A DNA stretch of 64,000 bases, taken from NCBI GenBank assembly GCA_029263455.1, contig JAJCXM010000003.1, forward strand, positions 186,001-250,000, in the 5' to 3' direction. Shown here piece by piece: positions 26,182 through 35,670 of this stretch. Every line of letters starts with the position of its first letter. Position 1 is the stretch's first letter. The notes under the pieces were generated by a model that had not been told where the DNA came from, did no database searches, and was given only the letters and a program-made list of their open reading frames with translations. The translations under genes were made by a program, and so were the position numbers. This stretch comes from Holophagae bacterium. GTDB lineage: Bacteria > Acidobacteriota > Holophagae > Acanthopleuribacterales > Acanthopleuribacteraceae.

Positions 26182-28325
26182 TCACCTGCTTACTGCTACT
26201 ACTTACACAAGATTTGTATTGGTACGAACACTACGAAGAAGCTGAAAAGTCTTATCGGAAAGGCGATTACGCGCTGTGTTTGAGCCATATCGATGCCTCA
26301 CTCAAAGAAAGGCCGACCGCCAAGAAAGCCGAAATCATACGCGCAGTCCAGAAGATCGAATACAAGCCCTATTATTACAAGGCACTAGCCCTCTTTAAGC
26401 TTGGCCATCTCGACGAAGCTGTCGCGGCCTCTTCACAAGCCAGCCAGGGTGAGGTCGTGCGTCAATCATTTGAGCTTCAGAACGATCTGTTCCCAATCCT
26501 GCGCGAGTATTCCAGACGAATTCAGACCTATCGGCAGGAAATCAACAAGGAACAGATGTTGATCAATAGGCGCCGCGACGCGTTGGCCCTTTTAGCCACA
26601 GAAGATTTTGATGGCGCAAACCAAATACTGGCCGAGGTAGACGAGTCAGAACGCGATCGTTTTACCGATATCCAGTACATCCTCAATATGATCAACGCCA
26701 CTAATCGCCAGGCACAAACGACACAAAACCAGAGTATTGAACGCATCGAGTCCTATTTGAGCGATGACCAACCTCAGTCCGCAAAAGCCCTCTTTTTAGC
26801 ATTGCATGACGTATTGACGCCTGACATTGCCGATCCTCTGGAGGCTCGAATCGATGCCGCAATTGATGCCTTACCAGCCGTCGAAGACGCCAGTATCGAA
26901 GAAACTGATCCCGCTGAGAAAGCCCGACTGGAACTCCAGTTAGAACAGGGTTTGAGTGAAATTAAGGATCTGCAACAGCAACGAGAATTGATGCGCGAGA
27001 GCCTCGACACATTGGAAAGCCAAAACGAACGCTTGCAAGCAGAAATTGTGACGCGCATACGTGAAGGCGACACGGTTCCGGGCTTGCCAAACGCCGTACT
27101 CATTATTACGCGAAAGGGTTTGCGAGAAGCAGATCTTGAGATTCAACTTGTGGTTCCGGCCGGCGTCACTAGCTGGTCTGTGACATCACTGAGCGCTGAT
27201 ATCCAACTCGTTGACGAGCCACTTGTCTCCACTGAAGCTGACACCTACACCTACGAACATTCATTTCCAAAACTCCCCTACGGGCTCCATTACGTCTCGC
27301 TAACCGTCACGGACCAACTTGGTCGAAAAGCACAAGCCGATCGGTTACTGGATTTGCCGCGTCCGTTTTTTGCCCAACCCCGTTTTTGGATCCTGTCCGG
27401 CTGCCTATCCTGTTTATTGGCTATTTGGATATGGATAAGGAGGCGTCGAACACGACGGCTGGCCATGATGCGTAATTTCAATCCATACATCGCAGGAGCG
27501 CCTGTCCTTAACGACGATATGTTTTACGGGCGCGACTCTTTAGTAGATCGCATCGTTGGGCTTGTCCACAAAAACAGCCTCATGATTTACGGCGAACGTC
27601 GAATTGGTAAAACGAGTCTGCTATATCAAATCAAGAACCGGTTGAGCGAAATGGAAAGCGACACGTACGTCTTTTTGCCCGCCTACATCGATCTTCAGGG
27701 GATCCGAGAGGATGACCTGTTCCACCATGTCATGGCCGATTTCCTACTCGGATATCCGCAGTTTGCGGAGTCTCTGCAGTTGGAGTTTCGCGAAGAGAAC
27801 GAACGCTACCGCAGCCGTCAATTCTCCAAGGACATCAAGCGCATCATCGAAGCGGTGCAAGCCAACGAAGAAAGGCACTTGGTGATCGTCCTATTAATGG
27901 ACGAAGTCGACGTCATCAACGAATTCAGTGAAAAAACCAACCAGAAATTACGCGGCATATTCATGAAAGAATTCGCAGAACACCTTAGCTGTGTCATGGC
28001 TGGCATTCATCTAAAGAAAGAATGGGAGAGCAGCGGCTCACCTTGGTACAACTTCTTCGAAGAGATACCCATGACCTTTTTTGACGAGGAAGCGGCTCGT
28101 GAACTCATTCTTGAACCGGTGCGTGGCATCTTCAAATACGACAACGACGCCGTTTCATTGATTCTTAATACCACGACTGGTCAACCCTATCTGATCCAAA
28201 AGATTTGTGTCAGTTTGATTAATGGCAAACTCAGCGAGCAGCGCTTCCGCATCAAGAAACAGGATGTCCTGCAAACGCTCGAAAAAATGAAAGATGAAAT
28301 GAAACTCATTCAGGGAGTGAATTGA
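26178..28325 (+). CDS. inner-membrane ATPase with periplasmic TPR/coiled-coil arm
   Basis: I start it at ATG 26178 (715 aa), with SD GGAGG and an ATGA overlap with the barrel gene. It has a hydrophobic N-terminus (MITCLLLLLTQ) and a TPR-like helical repeat at about 15-120 (AEKSYRKGDYALCL; ALALFKLGHLDEAVAASSQA). Further helices and a coiled coil follow at about 250-293, then an Ig-like beta segment (330-390). A membrane helix at about 403-420 is followed by Arg-rich RRRRTRR. The last 280 residues are a P-loop ATPase: YGRDSLVDRI, Walker A GERRIGKTSLL near 471 and Walker B VIVLLMDEVD near 570. The positive-inside rule puts the ATPase in the cytoplasm and the arm in the periplasm. It is related to STAND/MNS-type ATPases. 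The function is unknown. Confidence 0.85.
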   Translation: MITCLLLLLTQDLYWYEHYEEAEKSYRKGDYALCLSHIDASLKERPTAKKAEIIRAVQKIEYKPYYYKALALFKLGHLDEAVAASSQASQGEVVRQSFELQNDLFPILREYSRRIQTYRQEINKEQMLINRRRDALALLATEDFDGANQILAEVDESERDRFTDIQYILNMINATNRQAQTTQNQSIERIESYLSDDQPQSAKALFLALHDVLTPDIADPLEARIDAAIDALPAVEDASIEETDPAEKARLELQLEQGLSEIKDLQQQRELMRESLDTLESQNERLQAEIVTRIREGDTVPGLPNAVLIITRKGLREADLEIQLVVPAGVTSWSVTSLSADIQLVDEPLVSTEADTYTYEHSFPKLPYGLHYVSLTVTDQLGRKAQADRLLDLPRPFFAQPRFWILSGCLSCLLAIWIWIRRRRTRRLAMMRNFNPYIAGAPVLNDDMFYGRDSLVDRIVGLVHKNSLMIYGERRIGKTSLLYQIKNRLSEMESDTYVFLPAYIDLQGIREDDLFHHVMADFLLGYPQFAESLQLEFREENERYRSRQFSKDIKRIIEAVQANEERHLVIVLLMDEVDVINEFSEKTNQKLRGIFMKEFAEHLSCVMAGIHLKKEWESSGSPWYNFFEEIPMTFFDEEAARELILEPVRGIFKYDNDAVSLILNTTTGQPYLIQKICVSLINGKLSEQRFRIKKQDVLQTLEKMKDEMKLIQGVN

Positions 28326-28326
28326 T

Positions 28327-29829
28327 ATGAGCTTTATCACCAATCGTTGGGTGCGCGGCGACGATTTTATCGGCAGATCCGAAATCCTTGAAGTCATTCA
28401 CCAGCGACTGCATCGACCTATTTGGCTACTGGGAAACCGAAGAGCAGGCAAAACCTCATTGCTGCGTCAAATTGAGTGGCTAGGTGACACCGGCGTTTGG
28501 CCCGACACCCTCGCCCTATTTTGGGATGTGCAAGGGGCTGGCTCTTCAGAGGGTCTCAAAGAAGCGTTGCTGGAGAGCATCGAAGACAAGCCATCGATCC
28601 TCGAGCAACTTGATTTGGATATCGACGAACTTGAACAGGCCAACTTTTCAGACATCGCGCTCAAACTCCGTCGCAAAATCAGACAGTCAAAATGTAAGCG
28701 CGTGCTTATCCTGGTGGACGAAGTTGAGGAATTAGTCGATATTGCCGCCAATGAACCCGGAATCCTTGGTGCCCTGCGAAAACTGCAAGATAACGGCGAA
28801 CGTGTAACCCTTATCCTGGCTGGCTCTCTTCGGCTACTCGATTTAGACGAATCGCAGAGCCGCACCTCCCCTCTGTTACCCGACTTCTTGCCACCAGTCT
28901 TACTTGAGCCCTTCAACCTGGAAGACACTCAGCAACTCCTAATTCGTGGGGATATTGATGCTGATCTCGCTAAACAGATCCACGACATCACGTTTGGCAA
29001 CCCCCACCTGATCCAGTCGTTGGCAGATCGTTTCATTCGCTTTGCTGATCTGGACCGCGCCATGGAAGACCTTCGTCATCACAATGTGCTTGACTACTTT
29101 TTTCGCTCCAACTTTGCCTGCCTGAAACAACCCTATCGTTCCTGGTGGACAACCGACGATCTACTCAAGAAACTATCGGATATGGATCCCAGCCATAAAG
29201 ACTTCCCTTATTTACGCCAGTCGGCGTTAGTGCGTATTGCCGAGCGCGGGAGCTTATTGATTAGCCCACTGTTACGTATCATTCGTGAATCAGGCCGCAC
29301 AACCATGGAGATCCCCTTTGATGTCCCGCAATCAGAAGTCGATAGTTACACCTCAACCTTTGATCTGATCGACGCCTTGAGGTCCCGTAAACAGGCACCC
29401 AACTTCTTGCCTAAACCTGTCTTTGAAGGGGATATCGACGCTGCCAGAGATTTCGTTAATGCGCCTAATCTCAATATTCTCTATTCAACAGGCGAAGCCG
29501 AGAGCCACCTCCATGAAGTTCTTGATGGTGCTACCCCGGAATATGTATCGGGTCAGGAGGCCAACGAGAAATCGGCGGTCTTCTTAGTGGGACTATTTCT
29601 GTTCTTCGAACTGTTTGGGCAGCGACTTTTTGCTGATAGCGAAGATCCCTGGCAGCGAGCCGATCTGCTTGTTGATCGAGACGCAAATATTCCGTCTCAC
29701 ACTAAAACGGGCGATAAATTAGACGCCAAAATTGGCATGATCTTATTGCGCTGTCTACGTGCGAAACCCGAACACCGATACGCCGACCTTGATCAACTGG
29801 CAGCAGATCTGTTAAGTGCCCACTCATAA
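28327..29829 (+). CDS. soluble STAND-like ATPase with pseudokinase-like C-terminal lobe
   Basis: This 500-residue protein begins 1 bp after the previous stop. The ATPase part is close in plan to the preceding gene: RGDDFIGRSEILEVI, Walker A GNRRAGKTS at 36-44 and Walker B VLILVDE at 126-132, followed by a winged-helix-like region. The last 98 residues (from 403) read TPEYVSGQEANEKSAVFLVG, then ELFGQ and CLRAKPEHRYADLDQLAADL. This follows the APE...DxxSLG...LTG...R pattern of a kinase C-lobe. The HRD and DFG motifs and an N-lobe are missing, so any kinase fold here is a remnant and inactive. It presumably partners the membrane ATPase encoded upstream. Confidence 0.8.
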   Translation: MSFITNRWVRGDDFIGRSEILEVIHQRLHRPIWLLGNRRAGKTSLLRQIEWLGDTGVWPDTLALFWDVQGAGSSEGLKEALLESIEDKPSILEQLDLDIDELEQANFSDIALKLRRKIRQSKCKRVLILVDEVEELVDIAANEPGILGALRKLQDNGERVTLILAGSLRLLDLDESQSRTSPLLPDFLPPVLLEPFNLEDTQQLLIRGDIDADLAKQIHDITFGNPHLIQSLADRFIRFADLDRAMEDLRHHNVLDYFFRSNFACLKQPYRSWWTTDDLLKKLSDMDPSHKDFPYLRQSALVRIAERGSLLISPLLRIIRESGRTTMEIPFDVPQSEVDSYTSTFDLIDALRSRKQAPNFLPKPVFEGDIDAARDFVNAPNLNILYSTGEAESHLHEVLDGATPEYVSGQEANEKSAVFLVGLFLFFELFGQRLFADSEDPWQRADLLVDRDANIPSHTKTGDKLDAKIGMILLRCLRAKPEHRYADLDQLAADLLSAHS

Positions 29830-29912
29830 AATAGATCTCGCTTTGCAGTAGGTGGGACACATTCAGTCGCAAACATGAAACAGCTAACTGTCCCAAAAAG
29901 ACAGTCAAGTCA

Positions 29913-30317
29913 TTAGGCAGTTAACCACCTGATAGCAGCTTCGCGGTCCGAAAAGAAACGAGCCGGGATACCACGATTCTGAGCCATTGTTTCTGCAAAC
30001 TGGAGTGCGTCTGGCAAGCGATCGTCGGCCTTATCAATATAGGCAATGCGGGCCAAGGGTGGATCAAATGACAACCAAGCTTCCGCGATAACGTCAAATA
30101 TATCGCCCTTACCTATCCCTGGCCCTTCCAGATGCTCTTCGATCAGGACACGGCGCTTGTTATGTTGCAGCGAAAGTTCGTGAACTCTCTGCAGATACGC
30201 ACACACATTTTCAGGTGAGTTTGTGCCGGTGACATGAAATTCTAGATAGCGAGTATGAACCATCATGTCGCATTGAAAGTCAGCTGTTAGTAGGTCAATC
30301 TTTTCTTTGGGAGCCAT
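29913..30317 (-). CDS. SpoIIAA-like (STAS-related) small cytosolic protein
   Basis: This 134-residue protein has a beta-alpha plan: YLEFHVTGTNSPENVCAYLQ, RRVLIEEHLEGPGIG, ARIAYIDKAD, FSDREAAIRWL. It resembles the SpoIIAA-like family of small proteins with a STAS-like fold. The phosphorylatable serine of true anti-anti-sigma factors is not evident. ATG follows AAGG at about 7 nt. It stands alone in the minus direction, convergent to the ATPase operon. A weak 6-bp hairpin (29887-29905) sits between them without a U-tract. The role is unknown; regulation of the nearby SpoIIE-type phosphatase pathway is only speculation. Confidence 0.6.
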   Translation of the reverse strand: MAPKEKIDLLTADFQCDMMVHTRYLEFHVTGTNSPENVCAYLQRVHELSLQHNKRRVLIEEHLEGPGIGKGDIFDVIAEAWLSFDPPLARIAYIDKADDRLPDALQFAETMAQNRGIPARFFSDREAAIRWLTA

Positions 30318-30552
30318 ATTGTGACCTTGAGAGGTAATAAGAGACTAACACACAAAATATGCCCGACTAATTCGTATTCACTAACTCCCGACCTTTTATG
30401 CAGACAGATAGTCGAATCCAAGCCTCCTCATGTTTACGAGTCAAGGTGACTTTCCTCCCAAGTCCAGAGTCGTATCATCGCTGGCAGCTTAAAAGTGATT
30501 GCGCGTGGTATTGAATCCATTACTGGCTCGACGTTCACGATTTGCGGGCGAC

Positions 30553-31887
30553 CTAGTCGAATATCGACTCCGCTAGCACGTAACTTGTCTGTCCTGACTC
30601 ATCAAAAGTAAAAATGAGCCCGGCAAGGTTGTCGTAGGTACTTTCCCCAATGGCGTAGCCCACATCAACAACGTCCGGGAATAAGTCTCGCACCATGAAT
30701 GCTTGGGGTCCCCAAAGTGGGATGTCTTCAAAATCAACGCTGCCAAGGGACTGTCCTTCGGTCGTGTAGAGCGTGAGCGTGATATCACCGGGCCCGTATC
30801 CGGTATTCAGCATTACGATCGCCGAGTTAGGACCTACAGAAGGAAAGAACATTCGAGGACTCATAAACCTCGTGGTTGGCCTAATGATGATGTAGTTGCC
30901 AATATCTTGTATTCCAATGCGTGGCCTTAATGCATTCAACATAGAAGGCGGGCCGCCGTGACCCTTGCGTGCAATGGACCATGCACCCGCAACTTCGTTC
31001 GGACATTCAACGGCCACCGAGAAGCCCGCTCCAGGGCCAAGGTCGGAAAAGATATCTGCAGCATTTGAGACCATTTGCTGCTTTGCGCCCAATTCCAGCA
31101 TGACCACCGCGTAGGAACCATCCATCCGTTGTGCTTTGGCCTTGAGTGCAATTGCTTCGTCGTTTGGATTGAACAAGACTAGTTTGCTCTCGTACTGTGA
31201 ATTGTTGGTAACCCAAGGAAAAAGGAGTTTATTGCATTCGAACACATTGCCTGCCCGAAAATCATTTCCTAGGTTTATTATGAGTTCTGCACCTAAATAG
31301 ATATCGAGGTCCGAAGCAGCGGTTGTAACCCCTGACGCTTCGCCGTACACCAAATAGGTGTAATCAACCGCAGCGGACGGTGCTGGAAATGGATGATGCA
31401 ATGGCGTGTTTACGTTGATGTGAAATACGGGCAGGGTCCAACGTGCAGCAGCACCTACCTGAGGGCCATGTATTTCATTTTCAGTACGAAGCCACTCTGA
31501 CGAGCCTTGAGAAACTCTTAACCACAATGATCTTTCGCCCTCTATGGCCCTTACGATCTCAACCGCATCAGGCCTGGCGACAACAGAGGATGATTGGCAA
31601 CCCGAACTGATCGGTATACTGATGGGTACAAATCCGGTAGCCGAGCTTTCAAGATCAACAAGCGTCTTGCTCAATCTGTTAGGGGCAACGATTCGAATAT
31701 ATATCGGAGAATCAGGCGAAGCTTCAGAAAACAAAGTAGGTGTGGTCACCAAAAACCGAACCCCAGCAACTTCGGCATTAGCATCACCGAAACACCATTC
31801 GTTTAATGTCGCCTCAACCCAAAACGATTGGCCAAGCGAAAAAAGACTACAAGCGATGTTGAGATAGATGATTGATGCAAACTTCAT
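30553..31887 (-). CDS. secreted beta-sandwich protein
   Basis: The start is set at ATG 31887 (444 aa), which opens a signal peptide (MKFASIIYLNIACSLFSLGQ). The upstream ATG adds eleven hydrophilic residues in front of it. The protein is mostly beta. Near the middle lies the module LLFPWVTNNSQYESKLVLFN followed by AIALKAKAQRMDG. This is very similar to IFPWISNNAQFDSILVVQN...ARRIDG in the esterase-like protein at 60700. A second sandwich (RMFFPSVGPNSAIVMLNTGY) follows. No catalytic residues are recognised. Likely an extracellular or surface protein. SD is weak (TTGGAC). About 235 bp separate its stop from the SpoIIAA-like gene. Confidence 0.65.
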   Translation of the reverse strand: MKFASIIYLNIACSLFSLGQSFWVEATLNEWCFGDANAEVAGVRFLVTTPTLFSEASPDSPIYIRIVAPNRLSKTLVDLESSATGFVPISIPISSGCQSSSVVARPDAVEIVRAIEGERSLWLRVSQGSSEWLRTENEIHGPQVGAAARWTLPVFHINVNTPLHHPFPAPSAAVDYTYLVYGEASGVTTAASDLDIYLGAELIINLGNDFRAGNVFECNKLLFPWVTNNSQYESKLVLFNPNDEAIALKAKAQRMDGSYAVVMLELGAKQQMVSNAADIFSDLGPGAGFSVAVECPNEVAGAWSIARKGHGGPPSMLNALRPRIGIQDIGNYIIIRPTTRFMSPRMFFPSVGPNSAIVMLNTGYGPGDITLTLYTTEGQSLGSVDFEDIPLWGPQAFMVRDLFPDVVDVGYAIGESTYDNLAGLIFTFDESGQTSYVLAESIFD

Positions 31888-32024
31888 GATTAATGACGTC
31901 CAATTTGCATGCTGCACCATAGACCATCATAACACCTGACATTGGCATCAAGATGTCAGCTCCACGTGCGGTCATTGTTTTCTCTCATCTATATCGAATT
32001 TATGTCAAAAGACTCCACTCGCGG

Positions 32025-33155
32025 CTAATACTCATAGCCAAATTCGGACGCAAGTTTGGCAGTCTTGCGTTTTAGAATATGAATCGTTTCTGAGTCCAAC
32101 AATGCAGCTCTTGGCGGCAGTTGCGCAATCACATCGTCAGTTGGTCCTTCTGCAAAGGATGAGTTTATCTTCGTCGGCAGACCATTTACCGTCGCAGTGA
32201 AAAGCGTATCCACAACTTCTATGCCCAAATAATCACAGATCGTTTTCAAACTAGATTCTGTCATTGAGGTCAAATCTTCAAATCTAACCACTTGATAAAT
32301 AGCGACAGGCAGTTTGCGGCGCCACTTCTTTGCTGACTTCAACGCACTCTTTATGGCAGTTATGTTCTTTCTCGCATCCATCGCATGTCCAAAAACCGCA
32401 CGTTCCAACGCGACCATGGACGCAAGTGTATCCATTGGATTGCGAACCACATGCACAAAACGTGCTTTGGGAAAGCGTTTCAGACAGGTACGAACAAATC
32501 GTTCATATCCAGGACTTTTATCCACCCAAAACGCCCCCTTAGTGCGACCGCTATGAACCGCATAGGCCAACATAATGGGTATCTGAAAACGAAATTCAGC
32601 ATAAGGCTTAAGCCAAGGTTGATCCGCGATCGCTAAAACAGTTTTCACAAACTCCACGTAGGGCGAGCGCTGTCCATCTGTCCTACCCAACAGCCAGTAG
32701 GGTGGAATATTGATGGAATGAACGAGCCGCTTAAGCCATATTTTCGACATTTGCTCTACTTGGTCTGCATAGGCCATCCGTTTCATGCGCGGATGAAAAT
32801 TGGTCAATAAGTTGCCTTCACTTGGTAGAGCCACCAACTCGGGATGACCATCCAGAAGATTCCGCATTAAGGTCGTCCCACTTCGGTGGCAGCCAATCAC
32901 GAAGATGGGTCGGCTCGCCAATGACTCTAAGCGCTTCATGTCAAAATCGGTTTCGAAAGCCGAGGAATCTGAACGAGCAATTTCCCAAACCAATTCTGAG
33001 AATTCTGAGAAAAGAGCATGCTGATTCGACCAAACGAAACCCGGACCGCCCTGTTGGCGATTCTCTTCCATGCTCGTTTCAACGGCAATTAATCGAGCGA
33101 TTGACTCTTTAGTTTGCAGGTAACGACCTCCGTTCGGAGCAGTCTGACAAATCAC
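32025..33155 (-). CDS. sulfotransferase family protein
   Basis: This 376-residue protein has the PAPS-binding loop PIFVIGCHRSGTTLMRNLLD (P-loop at 88-97) and the 3'-phosphate motif RFVHVVRNPMDTLASMVAL. Both are diagnostic of sulfotransferases that move sulfate from PAPS to a hydroxyl group. It is closest to the bacterial/tyrosylprotein-like group, but the acceptor (glycan, lipid or protein) is not readable. The start is uncertain: GTG at 33155 has no SD, a CTG at codon 13 follows GGAGG at 7 nt, and an ATG lies at codon 29. It is followed by beta-sandwich genes and preceded 47 bp away by ftsK, with no operon evidence beyond strand. Confidence 0.85.
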   Translation of the reverse strand: MICQTAPNGGRYLQTKESIARLIAVETSMEENRQQGGPGFVWSNQHALFSEFSELVWEIARSDSSAFETDFDMKRLESLASRPIFVIGCHRSGTTLMRNLLDGHPELVALPSEGNLLTNFHPRMKRMAYADQVEQMSKIWLKRLVHSINIPPYWLLGRTDGQRSPYVEFVKTVLAIADQPWLKPYAEFRFQIPIMLAYAVHSGRTKGAFWVDKSPGYERFVRTCLKRFPKARFVHVVRNPMDTLASMVALERAVFGHAMDARKNITAIKSALKSAKKWRRKLPVAIYQVVRFEDLTSMTESSLKTICDYLGIEVVDTLFTATVNGLPTKINSSFAEGPTDDVIAQLPPRAALLDSETIHILKRKTAKLASEFGYEY

Positions 33156-33201
33156 TAGACAACAGATCGACGGTCTTCAATTCAGCCCGGTTTTGGCTTT
33201 G

Positions 33202-35643
33202 TTAGTCTCTGGGTTGTTGATCGACTTGATCGAAGTAGTCGGCGGCAACGAGTATTTCGCGAGCCTTGGAACCGGCGTTGGGGCCCACGATACCGTCGGC
33301 CTCCATCATGTCAACCAAACGGGCTGCCCGGTTATATCCAAGCCTCATTTTTCGCTGGATGTAGGACACGCTGGCTTGACCGCTGCGCACAACTAATCGT
33401 GCAGCTTTGTCGTACATGGGATCGTCGCTAGCGGAAAGGCCACTGCTGCCCCCTGACGCATCTTCAGCTTCGCTCTTGAGCACGGAATGGTCATAGTCAG
33501 GCTTTCCTTGGCGGCGCAAGAACTTAACCAACTCCAAGATCTCGCTTTCCATGAGGAAGGGCGCATGGATGCGTACCAGACGCGCCGTACCCGGAGCCAA
33601 AAACAACGAATCGCCTTTGCCCAGTAACTTCTCGGCGCCGTTGGCATCCAAAATGATACGTGAATCATTTTTCTGAGAGACACGGTAACTGAGTCGCGAA
33701 GGCAAATTCGACTTAATGACACCCGTAATAATGTCGACCGAGGGACGTTGTGTCGCCAAAATTAAATGAATGCCAACCGCTCGAGATTTCTGCGCAATGC
33801 GCGCAATCGACTCCTCAACTTCACCTCTTGCCACCATCATCAAATCGGCCAACTCGTCAATGACAACCACAATCGAAGGCAAAGCATCAGGCTGCTCTTC
33901 GCCCTCCTCAACCGGCACTTTCCTCTGTGCAACAGCATTGTTGTACTGTTCAAGGTTGCGGAAATTGAAGCCGGCCAAGGTGCGATAACGTTGTTCCATC
34001 TCCACCACAGCCCATTTGAGCGAGTTAGCGGCTTCTTGAGGATCGGTCACAACCGGCGTTAGTAGATGTGGAATATCGGCATAAATGCCCATTTCAACCA
34101 TTTTGGGGTCGATTAAAATGAACTTGACTTCATGTGGCGCAGCGCGCATGAGCACCGAGCAAATCATGGCGTTGATGCCCACACTCTTTCCTGAACCGGT
34201 TTGGCCAGCAATTAACAAGTGAGGCATGCGTGCTAGGTTGGAATAAAATGGATCGCCTTCAATGGTTTTACCCATGGCTAAAAACAGCTTTGATCGTTCG
34301 TCTCGGAATTGGCGACTCTCAATCATCTCTCGAAAAGTAATGATCTCGCGCTTACTGTTGGGAACCTCCATACCGACCGAAGAACGGCCAGGCATGCGGT
34401 CTATGCGGATCGATTCTGCGCCTAGTGCGAGACAAAGATCGTCCTGTAAATTCACGATGCGACTGTATTTGATACCGGCGTCAGGCTTAAATTCATAGGT
34501 TGTGACCACTGGGCCCGGGTGAATAGCCTCCATGGATCCGGTCACGCCAAACTCTTCAAACTTGATTTGTAACGTCCGTGCCTTTTCTTTGAGTTCTTCG
34601 GCGTCAATGCGGTGCTCTTCTTTGGCAGCTTGAAAATAGCTGCTATTGGGGTAGACCCAACTCTTACCGACCGCATCCATGAACTCAAAGGTGTTTTGCT
34701 CTGTTTTTGATCGAGCTCGTTCCTTGACCGGAACATCCGACCCTTGGACAGGAGCTGCTACGGGTGGTGCGGCGGCAGGTTTTGCATCCTGGACAGGAGT
34801 TGAAATTGGCTTAGCCGATTGTGCCGATCTGCGATTTGGCGGCTCAGCGGCCGGTGTCGGGTCAAGTAAAATGGCAGCCGCTTTCTTTTCGGCCGGCTTT
34901 TCCAATTTCTCCAATTCCCGTTTGATGATGGTCTCACGCATCTGACCGCGTTTGCGTGCTTCCAATGCCTGACCAAGTCCCTGAAAACGGGAAAATACCC
35001 ATCGTGCTAGCGACGACACGCGCGCGGCGGTCCATTGGCCGACATCTATTAGGGTCAATTGTGTGGCCATCAACACCGCTAACCCTGAAACTCCAATCAA
35101 CACCACATAGGTACCGACAATATTGAGGTACAAGGTCATGAAGCGATAGAGGTCGATCCCAAGTGTGCCACTGGCATAAACAGGAATCTCTTTAATCAGT
35201 AACGGCCGTATCCCACCCGCAAAAACAATGATTGAAAACCAAATAGCAAGACTGGCAAGCACCTTGACCAGCCATAGCGCCATCGCTTTGCCGCGAATGG
35301 TCTGCAAGCCTATAAAGGCCATCAGTAAGGGCAAGTAATAACTCGCTAGCCCTAAGAACTGAATCATGAGCGCAGACAAATGTGCTCCAAATGGACCGAG
35401 CAAATTGTCCGCTCTGTGTTTAGAGGTGACCGTGAAAAAAGATGGATCGGTTGGATCGTACGACATAAGGGCCAAAATGATGCCGACAGCGGCGACCACC
35501 ATCGTCCATCCGAACGCGTCCCGCCCCAATGAAGAGGTAGCTGGTGTTGGTCGCGCCTTCTTTTTTCTCAGCGTCTTGCGGTGTGCGGTCAACCCATCGT
35601 TTTCGCTAAGATCCATGGACGCCGTCTGCTCCCCGCTTTTCAC
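33202..35643 (-). CDS. ftsK: DNA translocase FtsK/SpoIIIE
   Basis: This is an 813-residue chromosome-segregation motor. The N-terminus has four membrane segments (first DAFGWTMVVAAVGIILALM) that anchor it at the division septum. A proline/alanine-rich linker lies at about 250-300. The RecA-like motor has Walker A IAGQTGSGKSVGINAMI near 476-490, Walker B (VVVIDELADLMM) and the ATQRPSVDIITGVIK segment. The C-terminal gamma winged helix (ASVSYIQRKMRLGYNRAARL), which reads KOPS and activates XerCD, is intact. GTG start; GGAGG lies 12 nt upstream and an ATG at codon 10 is an alternative. The linker is shorter than in E. coli, as in SpoIIIE-type proteins. Confidence 0.96.
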   Translation of the reverse strand: MKSGEQTASMDLSENDGLTAHRKTLRKKKARPTPATSSLGRDAFGWTMVVAAVGIILALMSYDPTDPSFFTVTSKHRADNLLGPFGAHLSALMIQFLGLASYYLPLLMAFIGLQTIRGKAMALWLVKVLASLAIWFSIIVFAGGIRPLLIKEIPVYASGTLGIDLYRFMTLYLNIVGTYVVLIGVSGLAVLMATQLTLIDVGQWTAARVSSLARWVFSRFQGLGQALEARKRGQMRETIIKRELEKLEKPAEKKAAAILLDPTPAAEPPNRRSAQSAKPISTPVQDAKPAAAPPVAAPVQGSDVPVKERARSKTEQNTFEFMDAVGKSWVYPNSSYFQAAKEEHRIDAEELKEKARTLQIKFEEFGVTGSMEAIHPGPVVTTYEFKPDAGIKYSRIVNLQDDLCLALGAESIRIDRMPGRSSVGMEVPNSKREIITFREMIESRQFRDERSKLFLAMGKTIEGDPFYSNLARMPHLLIAGQTGSGKSVGINAMICSVLMRAAPHEVKFILIDPKMVEMGIYADIPHLLTPVVTDPQEAANSLKWAVVEMEQRYRTLAGFNFRNLEQYNNAVAQRKVPVEEGEEQPDALPSIVVVIDELADLMMVARGEVEESIARIAQKSRAVGIHLILATQRPSVDIITGVIKSNLPSRLSYRVSQKNDSRIILDANGAEKLLGKGDSLFLAPGTARLVRIHAPFLMESEILELVKFLRRQGKPDYDHSVLKSEAEDASGGSSGLSASDDPMYDKAARLVVRSGQASVSYIQRKMRLGYNRAARLVDMMEADGIVGPNAGSKAREILVAADYFDQVDQQPRD

Positions 35644-35670
35644 CGTTTACAAACGCCTCCGAATCGCAGT

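Noticed and set aside
29887-29905. ACTGTC/GACAGT hairpin between the ATPase operon and the SpoIIAA-like gene
   Set aside because: Only 6 bp of stem and no U-tract on either strand; too weak for a terminator call.
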